The notes beneath the pieces are model-generated. The model saw nothing but the letters and a program-made list of their open reading frames with translations, was not told where the DNA came from and ran no database searches. Source: Dipetalonema caudispina (lineage: Eukaryota > Nematoda > Chromadorea > Rhabditida > Onchocercidae). From it: 64,000 nucleotides of DNA. The stretch is from NCBI GenBank assembly GCA_013365325.1, contig JABVXV010000251.1, positions 30,279 through 94,278 on the forward strand. The letters are read 5' to 3'. The position numbers and the translations under genes were made by a program. Shown here piece by piece: positions 36,965-51,100 of the stretch. How positions within the stretch are numbered: position 1 is the first letter of the stretch; each line of letters opens with the position of its first letter.

Positions 36965-39109
36965 AGATGTAACAATATATCATTTAAGTTCAGCTGAATT
37001 TTCGCTGGTAATGTCATTTGTCGATGAGAAAAAGCAATCGGCGTGGGAGCTGATGAATCTCATTTGCATTTCAATTTTTTTTCAAGTACCCATCAAGTGT
37101 TTTGCTTTCAGGCTGATCGGAGAGAGTGTGAAATTCAGTCAAAAGTAAACATTGTTAAATAAAAGCGAAGAACTCTCATATAAGTGAAGTAAGAAGTCGT
37201 CCGTGAACCAATCAAAAGGTTAACTGATTTATCGATCCCATCTGATATTTTCATTTAAATCGCTCTTCGGAAGTAGTTTTTCTCTTGTAACTTCTAATCA
37301 AATAACTTAAAGATGAAGAAATTTCATTAATTGATATAAAGAAAGAATCATAGCTTAAAATGTGCTGTTTCAATTGCTAATTTTATTTATCACAAAAATG
37401 AAGTCACATTTTCATCGTTCATTTCAAAGCGCTGTCATTTTATAGCAATCGATACATTTTGATTAGAACTGTCGAATGACATAAGGACTGGTAGTATTGT
37501 TTGAATTTGATTCGAAGTCGATTGAAACCTACATCCAAATTTTATAAACAAAAAAAAGGAAGTAGAAAAACGAATGACAAAATTTAGCAAAATAATTTGG
37601 GCCATTTGTGGATTCTGAATAAATGCCAAGCTTTATTTAATGTCTAGCAAAAGTCGAATTTATTTAACTAATCACACCATTGGGGAATGGGAAATTATGT
37701 TCATCGAATAAATATTCTTTTTTTACCTTAAAAAAATTGGAAAAATCATTGCTGTTATCAATTTTGTCAGCTCTTTTTAATAACTGCCAATCTCCTCCAA
37801 CTGATACCACGGTCTTTACCATTACTGTCAATATATAGGCATAATATTCATTAGCAATTACAACTTTCACCAATCTCAACGAATATCCCGCAAACGATTA
37901 TCTCAATTACCGTTATCACTGTTATCTTTTATCATGTCATTGTTTATAACTGTTATTTCCATTATTACAATAAACAATAATAGTCTTCATAATTATAAAT
38001 TTCACTATAATCAACACTATGACTCTGAATTGCTGATCGGTAGAAAAAGAAAATTAAGAAATCAAAGGAAAAATTCGATATATTGGCCTAGTTGGCTCCA
38101 TAACAATCTTCTAGACAAATTTAAATTTGTTTTGGTAAGATAAATCTTCAATCCCTAGTTTTCACTTATGCTTCATTTTCCTTTGAATTTGGGAGGGTAT
38201 CTTTCTAGCAAATATCATCACCGGGCTTTACCAAAGTTTGAGACTATTGAAGTTGGCTTCAAATTTTAATTATATTATTGTAATAACATTTAAATCAAAC
38301 TACAAATAACTGATTCATACATATGTGTTTAAATTAATTAAATTCTCATGGATAAAAATCGTTGTATCATAAAAAAATTTCTTTGTCGAACAATAAATCT
38401 GAATGCCATTCTTGCTATTATTTTTCCTGTGCTGCGGTGACGAAATTCGCCGTTAATTCAATTGTCCATTAATTAACTATTACTCATCCAAATTAGGTGA
38501 TGTCTTCCTTGTCAACAGCTAAATGCAACGAGCGCAAGTTAACTGAAATATTTTCTGCTACTGTTACTTAAGAAATGGAGTATATTTGTGCCGAAAAGAT
38601 TAATTACTCATTCATTACCATTTTTCGTTGTTTTATTTCATATTGGATCGTTAGAAAAATTGCGACAACACTTTGTATGCAAGCTCACTTGTCTGATTCG
38701 ACATTTGTGTGAAAGCGGTTATCATCAAATGGTGACAACATGTTTCGCATTATTTTTGTAGAAATAATTAAAATGGTGTATAGACAAAGTAAGCCATAAT
38801 CTCTTGGTAATTAATATTTGCTAGTCAAGTCTACCTTCTCAAGTTTTGATTTTGCTTGTCTACTACAAACTTTTTACAGTTTCGATTGAATTCATTGAAA
38901 AGAGAAATGAAAAGATGAAAGCTAAGATTTATATTTTCCGACTTGTTGAATTGTCTCAAATTGTATTTAGCAAACATCATAAAAGAATTGAGTTCAAATT
39001 CTAAAACTTAATGTAAATATCACAAAGAAGTTTAGTCGGCGACAATTATCTCTTTATTCTTAATTTCTCTGTTAACCTAATAATTAATTAAAACAGAAAT
39101 AAGCAAGAA

Positions 39110-39448
39110 TTGAAATATCCTAAAAGAATGCATGTTGCAGTGAGCACAATGCATGATATACTGCAAAGTGGAAGTACCCTGGCAAGCCATGTTAACACTT
39201 CAATGCGTAAAACCATAATTGAATTTGAAAGCATTTCAATAATGCGCTTTAGATTTTGGGCATCACCCAAAGAAAGAAATAAAAAATTGAAAGAATTGAC
39301 ATTATTACCAACAATCGTTCTAAACTCACAAAGTGTCACACCTAAGGAGACTAATTTTCACCCTGTGAGATATCTTCGATTAGTGAAGAATATTTTCCAA
39401 ATTTTTTTAACAAACGGAATTAAGAAATTCGTAGAGTTATATCAGTAG
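39110..39448 (+). CDS. 112-residue open frame of unknown function
   Basis: This is one of the longest uninterrupted frames in the window. It starts MKYPKRMHVAVSTMHDILQS and ends NGIKKFVELYQ; it is basic, with no signal peptide. The opposite strand is also open over 39088-39339 (83 residues) and ends with a hydrophobic, Cys-containing helix (SISCIVLTATCILLGYF), so a tail-anchored minus-strand protein or exon is the alternative. Clear flanking splice sites are missing on the plus strand. It could be an intronless gene, a coding exon on either strand, or a decayed element. No domain is recognised. Confidence 0.35.
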   Translation: MKYPKRMHVAVSTMHDILQSGSTLASHVNTSMRKTIIEFESISIMRFRFWASPKERNKKLKELTLLPTIVLNSQSVTPKETNFHPVRYLRLVKNIFQIFLTNGIKKFVELYQ

Positions 39449-42400
39449 GAAATTTTTGAAAATAAAAGAGAAAAAAAGTGGAAATGAGTACTTCGAGCAT
39501 ATTGAAGCAAACATTTGACACTCCTGAAAAATTACTGAGTTAGAATCTTGACTCATTATTGTTATCCATCCCATATTTCATAGCTAAAGTCATTTGTCTC
39601 GTTTAGCCTAAGCTCAAAACATCCATCGTTCAATAATTCAATTAATTCACCTGCTTACAAAGGAGTCATCCCTAACTTCTTAGTTATATTCATATTCTAT
39701 AATTTATTTAATCTCATTTATCTCTTAGAATGATGCAAACTAAGTTAGTTACCCAAACAAATTAATAATCCCATCATTAGAATTGTTGTTTACTATAAGA
39801 AATGAAATGAATGTATAGTTAGGTTATGTGCTTTCCTCGCATGATTGATTCAAGTCGCCAATCACTCAAATATCCCAATAGTTTCCGTCTTGTTCATTTC
39901 AGTTCATCCGTGTTCCGTTTTCCATTTAATTATTTTAAATAGGTTGCCGATTTGCTATTCTTACTTTCTTTTATTTCCGACTCCGATACTGTCATTTATT
40001 CTACCATGTAGCATCGCTATCCTGTAACATTCATAATTTGTTCGGAAAACTTGAATTTAACAAGTAACGAAAGCTTATATAGCACAAATCGGTGCTTATA
40101 TTTTAGCCAACTTTAAACTAACTGTCCTAATTCAGTTAATCTGTGGCTACAGTATCTGAATCTTTTATTTCTTGATCCGGACTTAGTTAATGATTTTGGC
40201 AAAATTTAGCCTCTATTTGAATTTACTACGGAAATGGCAGCATCTCCATGCTTCTATCAATTTCGTTTCACCCTGATATTTTCACAAAATTACCCATTGC
40301 TGAATAGGATTGGTAATTTGCATTTGTTAAAGCGACATTGTTCAGTTCATCGGAGGATTCATGGACAGATCTTTTTTCCTTACTCCAAAATTTTCCTTCC
40401 TTTTCATTTACAATTTGTTTCTTTTCTGCAATAAAATTCGCCTAAAAGTAACCTTAGGTGATTAAAACTATAATGCTAACCAACAAAACATATCATTTCG
40501 AATACAAATAGTAATTATCCTATCACAATTGCAATAGAATTCCTATGAAATAAATAAATTAAAGTCTGCATGAAACTGATAAATTAAATCTCTTATAAAA
40601 TAGATAGGTTGGATTCTCTCTACGATAATCCCTCTTAAGAATGAAGGAAACTTTTTTAAAACAAAGGACATCGGAAAAGCAGGAAAGAGGAATGCGAAAG
40701 TTACTTGGACAATAAAAAGTCCAATTTGTCAACGGAGCAGATTTCAGATTATAATAACTTGAGACAGAGAATCACATCAGAAAAAGTAAATGTATTTTGA
40801 AAACGAATAAAAATGGGAAAACTTCTCATCAAACAAATTTTATATCTTAACTTGTAAATTAAATTTATGTGAATAATGTAGTAAAAATAACTTTGATTTG
40901 TTAATTTCCTTGCAAATTTTAAGAGTACACTTTTGTCAAAATTGACTTCATCGTCTAATTGCTGCTTTCTTTCTATTACTACATGGAAATGATATGCAAA
41001 TGATAACCTTCTTCCTGTTTGTTATTATCCCAAACGATTCAAGTATAATTGGTATAAATACCGGAGATATATCAGGAAATACAACACCGTTTATCTTTTT
41101 TTAGAATTGATCAGAAGTGATATATTACGGTGAAATACTATTTGCCGATTCAGTAATAAATCTGCAAAAAATTGCTTCCCAAATTTGCAATATATCACTG
41201 CAATTCAAATTGTTTGGATTCTATGGGAAAGGTGTTTATAACATTTTTATCAGTTCAACGGGATTTATGTTTAATATACCTTAGAGAAGAATATCCGAAA
41301 TAGCGATAAATGAATTGTTCAGTACGACTGAAAAATTCACTCAAGAAAATTTTTAAATAGTATAAAGAGATTGTTTCGAAAGATGCGTAACATTTTAGGA
41401 ACTTCAGAAACACAAATTATTTCTCTTTGTTGATGCAACAAGGGAGATAGATATTCCAATGCACTTCGAGATCATTTCTTTCGTTTTCAATTCTTGTCTT
41501 TTTCCTAAAAACTTTTTTGAAAACAGTATTCATTACATTAAGAAACTATCAAGCATATATTCAAGTGCTGTTTTGTCGTCATAGAAATGCCAAATAGTCT
41601 AGTAATGTCGCATTTCCTTTATTGACAAAATATCTTCCCAACATATTTTATCCTTCATGTATGTCAATCTTCCACTTAGCAAATGAATTAACCATATTAA
41701 ACATAAGTTTTCACTTCTAAATCCAATAATTTTGGGATTATATCCTTTGCTAGACGAAGTTGTCATTCATTTCTTTAAATTACAACTTTGAAAAGTTTGA
41801 ATGAATGCATTGCATCACTGTCGCTTTGCGATTTCAAAAATGTTTACGATTTATAAAGGCTGTTTGATCCATCCAAACATGTTGTTCAACCTTTAGATAT
41901 AGCATTCGTGAAACATGCTATTTCATATTTTTCTCTTTCACTGATTGCTTGAACTATTTGGTTTTATCTACCTAAATTCAATTTGTCTAAAGCAATTTAT
42001 TCTGCAGCACTATAGTTTTTCTAAAAGAATTGCTTCACAGTTAATGCTACGATGAGATCTTCGAGTTGAAATATGCTGCATAAATAATCACAAAAGTGAT
42101 AAGAAAAGTACGAATAAAAACAAACATCAATAACTGCATAGAGAAGCATGCATAAATATGCACGCATGGAATGATAAGCGACGTAAGTATACTTGTTAAT
42201 TACTTGCAGGAAGTGATTCTGAAGTGTGATCTGACAAATATCTCAGACTTTTTTTATATAATCAACTGTTTCATCGAGAAAAATATCTACAGCAAAGAAA
42301 CAATAAAATGAGCAAAATCTTATGCAATTCTTCCTTTTTAAACAATCCTTGTATAACGGCGCTTCTTCTTTCGTTCGATAGTTTTCATTGGATGAGTTTT

Positions 42401-42723
42401 CACCGATGGATGAGAAATGTCTTCATTCAGCAGTTCAGCCGAGAGGAACAGTGAAATTGGTATATATCGCTGTAATGATCGGAATTCAATTTACTTATTT
42501 TTTGCCAGTTTAATATTTCCACAATATGCTTTGCCTGATAAAATATCTTGGGATTTATCTCAGACTAGATTCTTGTAATTGATCGACAGTTTATTTGTAA
42601 CCAATCATTGTGTGTATGTCTTTCAGAAGGTTTCACAAAACTTTATAGAAATTTTTGCATTGATCTAAAGTTATACGATTTGCAGAAAAGTACGGTAAAA
42701 TTTGAGAAATTATGAGTGACCTT
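39449..42723. other. Intergenic region
   Basis: No supported gene. Open frames at 39845-40027 and 40234-40434 (+) are hydrophobic, lack splice context and look like chance. Confidence 0.5.
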
Positions 42724-44879
42724 TTAAAAAAACTCAGATTCTAAAAAGTTTGAAAATCTATAAATTTGGACGAAAAATGATTCCGAAAATATAGCCATTA
42801 AATTTGTCTGCCGTTTTACTTCACCAAAAGTTTTCCTCTCGATTTGGCGGTCGTTTTGATTGTCAGAACTGTCGGATAGATTGGTCTTACAAGCTTCCTG
42901 ATGTTGCTGTCTGTTGACGTTGAATACCATCTCTGTGCTTCTTCCTGCATTAGATTCATTTCGGATAGCGATCGCTTTCGTTCTATTTACCTGTCCCTTC
43001 AATTCCTTCATTATTTTCTCATCTCCTTGCTAAGTCACTCACTCTGTCCACTATTTCCTTATAAGTTCATCATTTATCGTTACTAATTCTTGTGATATGC
43101 GAATTCTAAAATGGATGAAAATATATATGCAAATTTCAGAAATAGAAAGAAAAAAAAAGAAATGCACATTTTGATTAAAAGCAGTCGTTCGAAATCTATT
43201 TAGGCCGGCAACTGCTGGTTGCGCCTCGAGATTAATTGAGTTGTCGGGTAAGTTGATTTCAGATTCCAGAAATGATGTGTCTACTGATAAATTGCTTTGT
43301 AACTTTTCGGCTAACTCTTTCGCCTTTTCACCTAAATTATCCTAAAGAAAGAATTATTCAAAAAGTTCATTTGACTGTTGGCAAAAAATATTAATCAGAA
43401 TTGAATTCATCTGTTTCACAATAGGAGAAATATAACAATTAATTCATCTGTTTCACAATAGGAGAAATATAACAATTAATGAGGAAAATGAAATAAATGC
43501 GATCTATGAATATCATAACAGTTTCCATTTCCCATTCCAGACAGCAATACTATAAAACGTAATAACCAATCAACGAGTTTTTTTATATTCCCAAAATCCA
43601 CCTACTCCTAGAAAAAAATTAGCATTAAAATTAATGAAACTTGAAGTCATTATACCAAATTTGATGTAAACTCCGCCGTAGTAGATGATTTTGGTAATGA
43701 TACTTCTTGCGATATTTCCTTTCGTTTCAAATCACAATATTCCCGTTGATAACTTTTCTGCAAAAGCAAACATAATTGGAAATATATTGCTGGATCATCT
43801 GAGCTTAACCTTTAACTTAATGGAAAAATGATTTTTGCATTTTTACAGAGCTCTTCGGAGTTTTGACTGCGTGTAAGATATAGCAACAATTATTGATATC
43901 TGAATGCTCTTGATAAAATAAATATGAAATTAAATTATGAAAATTTCAAAAAATATAACCAAAACTTTACAAGATTTTGTGGGAATCCATGGGGCAATAC
44001 ATACGATAAACGTCGTAACCACAACAGTACTGTCAGAAGAATACCGGAAATGATAACTAATACAATCGCTGAACCAACAAATGTTTCCTCAAATCTTATC
44101 AATTGTTTATCATAGTTGTGTAGCTTTAGTAATGCTTGGTTAATTGAATCAACGATAACTTGCACTTTCATACGATTCCTTTGGAATTGTTGCCATGTTG
44201 AAGATGAAATTGGAACGTGAATTGAGTCAGATTGCGTCCTTAATTTTGATTATCATTTGTATTTGCAACAATGTAAACTAACTGTCGGTCGATGGAAACA
44301 TTGTAGAACTACAGGTTTGACGATAAAGCAGAAAACGGAAAGTGCAATTGTTTTATGAAGAAGTTGATACTGAAATTTGGTGATACCGGAAGAGTTACAA
44401 AGGAAATTGTGATTATGCTAACGGATCTATAAGAACCAAAAAATGTTTCAATCAACTTTATCGTCTTTTCCATTTATTTGCAACATTAATTTTAATTACA
44501 AGATATCAATTTTAATTTGTGATTTTCAGGCGAAAAAATTTCGAAATGAAATTTTTCGCTTGCTGCTCAGAAAGTCAAACTTTTTTTTCATAACCATTTA
44601 ACTTTTTGAAATTTTTAGTTAAAAATCCAACTAAATTTTCCATTACTTACACTCTTAGTAAAAAAGCATTGGGAAAGTAGATGGAAACATTGTCCCAAAG
44701 TAAGTGAAGTACAGAATGACCGAGGAAATGCATGGACTACTATGACCTGTTGCTGTATATAGCATTGGCCGGTACATCGCATCGAAGAAATAGCCGAATA
44801 AACGGATGAAAATATTTGTGAATCCATGGCCTCGGCATAGCTTTCAAGAAGCGTTGCATCGATAGGACAGCTATTTGGC
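42724..44879 (-). CDS. Single-pass membrane protein of unknown function
   Basis: Four exons join in phase: 44238-44001, 43757-43656, 43341-43168, 43029-42724 (272 residues plus an unresolved N-terminus). The first of these encodes SSSTWQQFQRNRMKVQVIV, a helix (LLKLHNYDKQLIRFEETF), one clear transmembrane segment (SAIVLVIISGILLTVLLWL) and basic LRRLSY. The tail is hydrophilic and helix-prone (YQREYCDLKRKEISQEV, DNLGEKAKELAEKLQSN), then Asn/Ser-rich (TNLSDSSDNQNDRQIERK). An upstream exon at 44879-44651 with a perfect GTAAGT donor encodes a Cys-containing stretch (CPIDATLLESYAEAMDSQIF) and probably belongs to the N-terminal side. How it joins is unclear: a bridging exon at about 44369-44283 fits only partly. 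No domain is recognised. The intron between the 43656 and 43341 exons has a perfect tandem duplication. Confidence 0.55.
43404..43477. repeat. Perfect 37-bp tandem duplication
   Basis: Two adjacent identical 37-bp units, each starting AATTCATCTGTTTCACAATA, occupy 43404-43440 and 43441-43477. They lie in an intron of the minus-strand membrane-protein gene. The absence of any difference between units suggests a recent duplication, or an assembly artefact. Confidence 0.9.
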
Positions 44880-45987
44880 CTAGGAGCAAACCGAGCACCT
44901 CCGAAATCATTCTCAATAATGAATGTATAGTTTGTTGAATTTGCTTATTTAAGCAATATCCATAATAGCTTACTTCTTGGCTGGGAATAAATTTCAATTT
45001 TCAATTCTAAATAGTTTAAACACCAAACTCAAATAAAGAGAAAGTGGGTGATTACTATTTTTCGTGATAGAGCAATCGATTATTTCCAAAATAAATAAAA
45101 AAGGCATGGGAATAAGCAAACAAGACATAGGAGATTATTATTGGAAGTAACCGACCGATGTTACTGCTCAGCTACACTCTTAATTAATTTATTTTTTTTT
45201 TCCCATAATGAGGAATTTTATCTGCTGATAATAGTTTCAAAAAAGTTGGAAAATTCAGACATAATTTCTTCAGTTTTTTTTTTTTGAAAATATTTCCATA
45301 ATTTTTTGGAGAATTGCACATGAAAATAACAATCAAATAGATCCATGGAGGGTAAACCGATACAGATAGCTAAACGGTAGGTAAAACTAATTTTTTTCCA
45401 TCGACTAATTTGTTAAGCTAACAGCGATGATTGACAAATATGAGAAGTAGGAATAGAATTATTTCAAAACGTATCGTGAAATTTTTTCTGCTCTTGTTTC
45501 CTAGCAAAGTGTAGTGAAATTATTTCATCTGTGCTTCTTCTGTCGACACTCTCGCAACATTATCCAAGACTCTCTGCTCATTTCTTTTAGTTTCAACTTT
45601 TGCTTAAGTCTTCTTTTCGTCCGCTTTTTGATAGGGTGCAGTTACTTCTCAGCATCCTATCCCTATCTTAGCTTTACTATCGATCCGAGAATCACTCATC
45701 CTCTTCAACTCTTCCATCCATTTCATTTATTATAAATTCAGATAGGAGCAGCATTCATCCCCACTATCTTCCTCTCTATTTCTCTCTTATTATTTCATCT
45801 TATTTAACAGAACTTTTCGATTGTATGATAATAAAGATTAACTAACTATTATACAAGTAAGTAACAGTCCTATGTATGTGTTTACGTATACTTGCGTGAG
45901 TAATGATTATTGAACTGTGATAATTGTGCGATTTATTTTTCTCCTCTTCAGTGGATTGTTTCGTTGATTATTGTCTTGCCTTTTACG

Positions 45988-47453
45988 ATGTCGAATAATT
46001 CATTAACTACTACGGCTCGATTAAGGATAAAGGAACCCGTCTATACATCTGATAAACGAGCCAAATTTACGCAAAGAGAAAGTAAAAAGTTAGTCGTAAG
46101 TTGAAAATAAAACATTATTTTCTGGATCCTTTTAGCCATAATTTCCTTTCTGATTCATTTATGTTCAATTTTGTCACTTAACAAATATTTCGGTATTCAT
46201 TTGATTTGCTAATCCTTTCCTCAAAAAAAAAAAAATCATCTTAAACTGTTCGTCATTGTCGTTACAAAATGTTTGTAGGAACTTCGTTGAGGCTAAAGCT
46301 TCCTAACACAGCCTAGCCTCACCCAATAAAGGTCCAGACTTTATTATCGCTTCCTCTCCTGGCCAAATTGTCCATTGTTTGGATCTAACCCAGGTTCTTT
46401 TGGAAAGCATCTCAGCCGAATCGAACTTGGCCACCAGACCTAGGTATGGAAACCGCACCACCACACTATCACTTCTACAACAACATATGACACTGAAATT
46501 ACAACAGTTTTCGGTAGAAAATTTAAATAATGCTGAAATGATTCGAGAAAATGATGTGACAAGGAAGTTTCAGATGGATACGGTTTTGTACAGTGATAGG
46601 CTATATATTTTTTGTGTCACTACCGGCAACATCATTGAGTATTTATTATATATGGATTTGGAATCCCGATTATATCAGCAGGGTAAGTCAGATTCCGATG
46701 CCGATGGGAAAATTTTAGTATTATCAGCTTTTGAAGGTCCCTTTACTAGAAACTCCGATACTTCAGGAATCACTAATAATTAATTAGGACTTTATAAACG
46801 AACAGAATTTATCAAAACTGATATCATTTTTTTTTGGGGGTTTTATAAGTTACTTCATAACCTTAATAAATTAATTCAGAATTCGAAATAAAATTTCAGT
46901 TTCCACTTGATAAGAATCGAACACTGAAGACCGACTATATTGCCAAGCCGATGTTATCAGTAAGACAAGGCAGTCGACCAAGGTATAAGCTGGATCTACT
47001 TAAAGAAAGCAACACTAGCAGCAGGATTAGCAAAAACCTGATCAGAGCTTCTCTATATCCTTCATTCACCAGAACAACTGAACGATTTTTGGAACAGAAG
47101 CCACTTAAAGTATCGCATAAAATATCACAGCACATTGAATCATCAAATACCGCAGGTTGGCATTCGTGTGAACTTTTATGATAAGAATCTTTTTAGGATC
47201 CATCTGTTACCATTACTCACCTTCTTTCGTTATCACCTTGAACAAAGAAAAAAAGAGTAACCGAACAATTATTTCCTGTGACGGATGTAATAAAAATCTG
47301 TTCATATTACTTTTCCAAACTACGATCTGCTTTTTTTTTTTAATGGAAAATATTTGGGCTTGGAAATTTTAGTTTTAAAATCATTTTCATTTTCTTACAG
47401 GTACTAGTAAAAAGTTCACTCAATTCTCGTTTCAGACCATCGACTGGAAATGA
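45988..47453 (+). CDS. Unrecognised 241-residue protein
   Basis: Four exons join in phase: 45988-46095, 46394-46682, 46880-47155, 47401-47453 (726 nt). The donors at 46095 and 46682 are GTAAGT. The product starts MSNNSLTTTARLRIKEPVYT and contains NLATRPRYGNRTTTLSLLQQ, a middle block with hydrophobic strands (YSDRLYIFCVTTGNIIEYLL), then basic Ser/Arg/Lys-rich sequence (SVRQGSRPRYKLDLLKESN) to FQTIDWK. No signal peptide follows the ATG, though the frame upstream back to a TTCAG acceptor at 45951 is hydrophobic. The 46880 acceptor was chosen over the TTTCAG at 46899 because only it restores phase. If the 46682 donor is not used, the second exon reads on to a stop at 46783. The gene converges on the 3' end of NUF2. 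No family is recognised. Confidence 0.55.
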
Positions 47454-48170
47454 AACCAAATCGATTATAGCATTGAAACTCGAAACGTATAATACTGTAA
47501 TTCAACGTCCTTATTCCCAACTTCAGTCCGCAGCAGCCTTCTAATATGAATGCACAATTCGCGAATTAGCTTCTCTCTCCTAACTCATTCCATAAGAAGA
47601 AAACTGAGAACAGAAGTTATCTTCTGATGCACTGTCAAGTAAAGAATCATTCAGATAAAACTGGATTCCATATAATGACACAAGAGATCAGATAGCGAAT
47701 CTTCGACCGTACAAATCAAGCATTTGCCTTACTCGTTATTATTAGATACTTTGAGCTTCATCGTTTCATTGTCCATTTGGATTTAACTATAATGCCCTGG
47801 ATCTGTTTGGGATATATCAGTGTAGGAAATCCTTAAAAAGCAGAAACACTTCATCAGTAGAACAAAAACAATAGAGTATACAAGAGAAATAGAAGAATGC
47901 AAGATGAAACGGGAAAACTTCGGAGAGATACACATTAATTTGTCGACTCGCAAATCTTGCTCGCTGGGTCCAATCGTAATCATTAACCAACTTTTGAAAG
48001 CTGTGGATTGTTGTCAAAGAGTTGGAACTCCTTGTCCGAACAGTGAAAGATTTCGCAACAATTTAGACAGTGTTAACTCGTCTTTTGAATACAAGAAAAG
48101 AAATTATAAATTTGAATGAATTTCTTAAGCATGGATTTGATTTTGCATATCGGTTGCTCAAAGAAGAGTG
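47454..48170. other. Short region between convergent genes
   Basis: This separates the plus-strand gene ending at 47453 from NUF2. Overlapping open frames occur on both strands at 47817-48119. The minus-strand one (LVNDYDWTQRARFASRQINV) follows an AG acceptor in phase 0 with the last NUF2 exon, and could be an extra 3' NUF2 exon. Confidence 0.4.
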
Positions 48171-51100
48171 TTATACCTGAATAACTTCATACGCGGAAAG
48201 AAGTTTCAAAATTTTCAATTTTGAATCAAGTTTCTCGCAACCCTGAAAAGAACGAAAGTAACAAAGGAAATATATGAAACGAAGGTGAAGAAAGGAAAAC
48301 AAATTTTTGATAATCTTTCATATGTATCACAATTTCAAATTTGCTAGACAGGAGCAGTAACTATGAAGTACCGTTTCAATAATGTTGTACAATATTCTTA
48401 AGATGGGGAGAATTTTTCTTTGATTTTTAAAATAAGTTACTACAATGTGAGAAAATACAATAAGGTCCTAAATAAATTCTAATGCAAGCATTTTGGAGTA
48501 CATACAAAACTGATTTTAAAAAATCGAGGTATCATGACGATTTCTTCATAATATTTCTTTTAATAAATTTTATCAAAATAGGTGAAAGTGGGTTGTTATA
48601 TTCGCTTACTAATAACAGAAAAATATTTCGTACTACTTATGTTTCTGATAGGTGACACTTAATGGAATATATGAACCGAGGTACAAAAATTCTCGAAAAA
48701 TCAGTGTGAAATCTATCTGCAAGCTAACATGAAGCTTGTACATCTAATATGCATTCTAAAACTTAAATTCTCTCTCATCAGAATAATGCAAAGAGCTGTA
48801 ATGAATATAAAAAAGAAACTACAGAATACATCAAAACGAAGATAAATATGAAAAATATTAGTATATATTAAAGTAACGATTTTCACCACATTTGCTATGA
48901 CAAATGAAATTTAAAGTCTGAAATAAGATTAACTCACAGTAATATGCAAAAGAGTATTTATTAATTTCTCGATCCTTTCTACAACCTTATCTCCTTCCTC
49001 GCCTCAACTTCAAAAACCAATTCTGTAGAAAGGGTATTATTGAAACTATATTAACAATGATATTTCGGAAAATTAATTAGATACTCAAGCAGATTAGAGA
49101 GCTATGAATTTCTATACTTAAGGAAAAAAGTAATGAAAGAGTAAACTTCAGAAATTTCATTTAATTTCGTTTAATTTTTCTTCTCCCTTCTCGTCTATTG
49201 CAACATGAATTAGAGGTACAAATCTCAAGAGCAAAAATTCTAAATATTTGATAAATAAAGTTCAATGTACTGAGAAATTGATTCGTCTGATTTTTTTGTT
49301 TTATCTAGCTTACATTTCGTTCACTCGACACATTGTTTGATAGCGATGTATCGAAGCTGGTGTCACCATCAGATGCATTCAACATGGTAATCAAATAGTT
49401 CTTTAGATTATCCATTCTGCAGTAATCTTCTTCATAGAGCTTCTCAGCTTCCAAATACTATAACAAAATGAAATTAGTAATATTCTCCATTCCACATAAT
49501 AAAAGTCCTGACAACGCCATTATTTAAATCAGTTTTAAAATAAACCTAGCACCCACATTATTATTTTCAAAAAATCATAAAGATAAATTAAGCACGATAA
49601 TACAGAGAGAGAGAAAGAGAGAAACAGAAGTATCGCTGTGAAAAAATGAGCAAATAATCCAAAGAGTAGATCAAGAAAAACTGATCTTTTGAAAAGCTGA
49701 AATTCCTGAAAATTTTACAAATTTGGAAATTAGACTTAAAAGAAATGTTGAAATTGAAATATTTAGTAATGAACTTTATTAAGGGCTTCGTTAAGACGAG
49801 TGGCCAAATTTCTAATGTCTGCATTTGTTGTTCGATTCAATGCTGCAATCTCATTCTTTGCTTTCCCGATTTCTCGTTGCACTTCCACATTTTCTTTATC
49901 AAAATCTTGCATTCGTCGGCGAATATCCTTTACCTGTCTGGAAATGTCATATTTGAAACGAAGAAATATAAAAAAAATGTAATTTGCAAAGTTTAAAGAA
50001 CCATTTTTATGTTAAACAAAATGGTACTTGAGCTAAGTTAAATTAAGAATCTTATTTGACATTAAAAAAGATCTATATATTTATATTTTTAAGTTCCTTA
50101 ATATTAGATTCCATATCTTTCTTTTACTAGTCTAACTGTGACACATTTCGTGAAGAAACAGAATGCTTAAAGAAATTATGAATAAATGCAGCTCAGAATG
50201 TACTGATCCTTCAGTATTGTCACACTTGCGCGCCTAAGACCGCAGTATATGGCCATTCTAATAACGACTCACATATCAAGCGTGGAAATAATTTTCATTT
50301 AATTTATCCGATAATTTTTCCATCATTAATTCAATACATTTTAAGAAATTTACAGATAATGCATAACGAAAAAAATCGAAATTACTTGAAAAAGAACTTG
50401 AAACAGCAGAAGTGAAGCAAAAAATAAAATGAATTACATGTTAACTAATTATAAGCAAGTCAAATTGGTAAACGGTTTCAGATAAGGCAGGAATTTTAAC
50501 AAGTTACATAAAAATAAACGAGTTAAAAGAAAGAGGTAAAATTACCAATGTTTCAAGAAAGTTAATTTACTTTCTTAACAAATTACGTCTGCCAGGAAAA
50601 TGCCGTGTATACGTAGGTCTGTAAGAGATTATTGCAGGGATTTAATTTCTTCAACTAACTAGTACGTTCTGTCATAGTCAAATTGTTAAACAAACAGAAA
50701 TTTCAAGCTTCTATAAATTAATTTAAAAGTGTTGATGAAGATGAAAAAAAGTAGCTTCAGATAAGTGAACAAAATCGAAACAGAAAAACAAACGAAAACG
50801 AACAAATTCAATGTCGCCAAATGTTCTTTAATGTCTTTTAGCGATTTTTCGTGAAGTGATTCTTCCTTTTCGAACTCTTTTTCCATCATATGTAATTTAT
50901 TTCCCTCTTTTGTCAATTTCTCTTCGATATTCACATAACCTTCTTTCGCTTCATTACGCTGCTCCTCGGCACCGGCAACCGTTTCTTCGATTATTACACC
51001 TTCCTTCTGTAAGTTTAAAAAAAGGGATACTCAATTTGATTTAAAATCAGTTTTTAAAACAAAAATAACTTCCAAACAAAGCTAATTTTTAGAAAAAGTT

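Noticed and set aside
47904..48119. 71-codon plus-strand frame at the 3' end of NUF2
   Set aside because: The minus strand reads better in the same place and is in phase with the last NUF2 exon; no plus-strand splice sites were seen.
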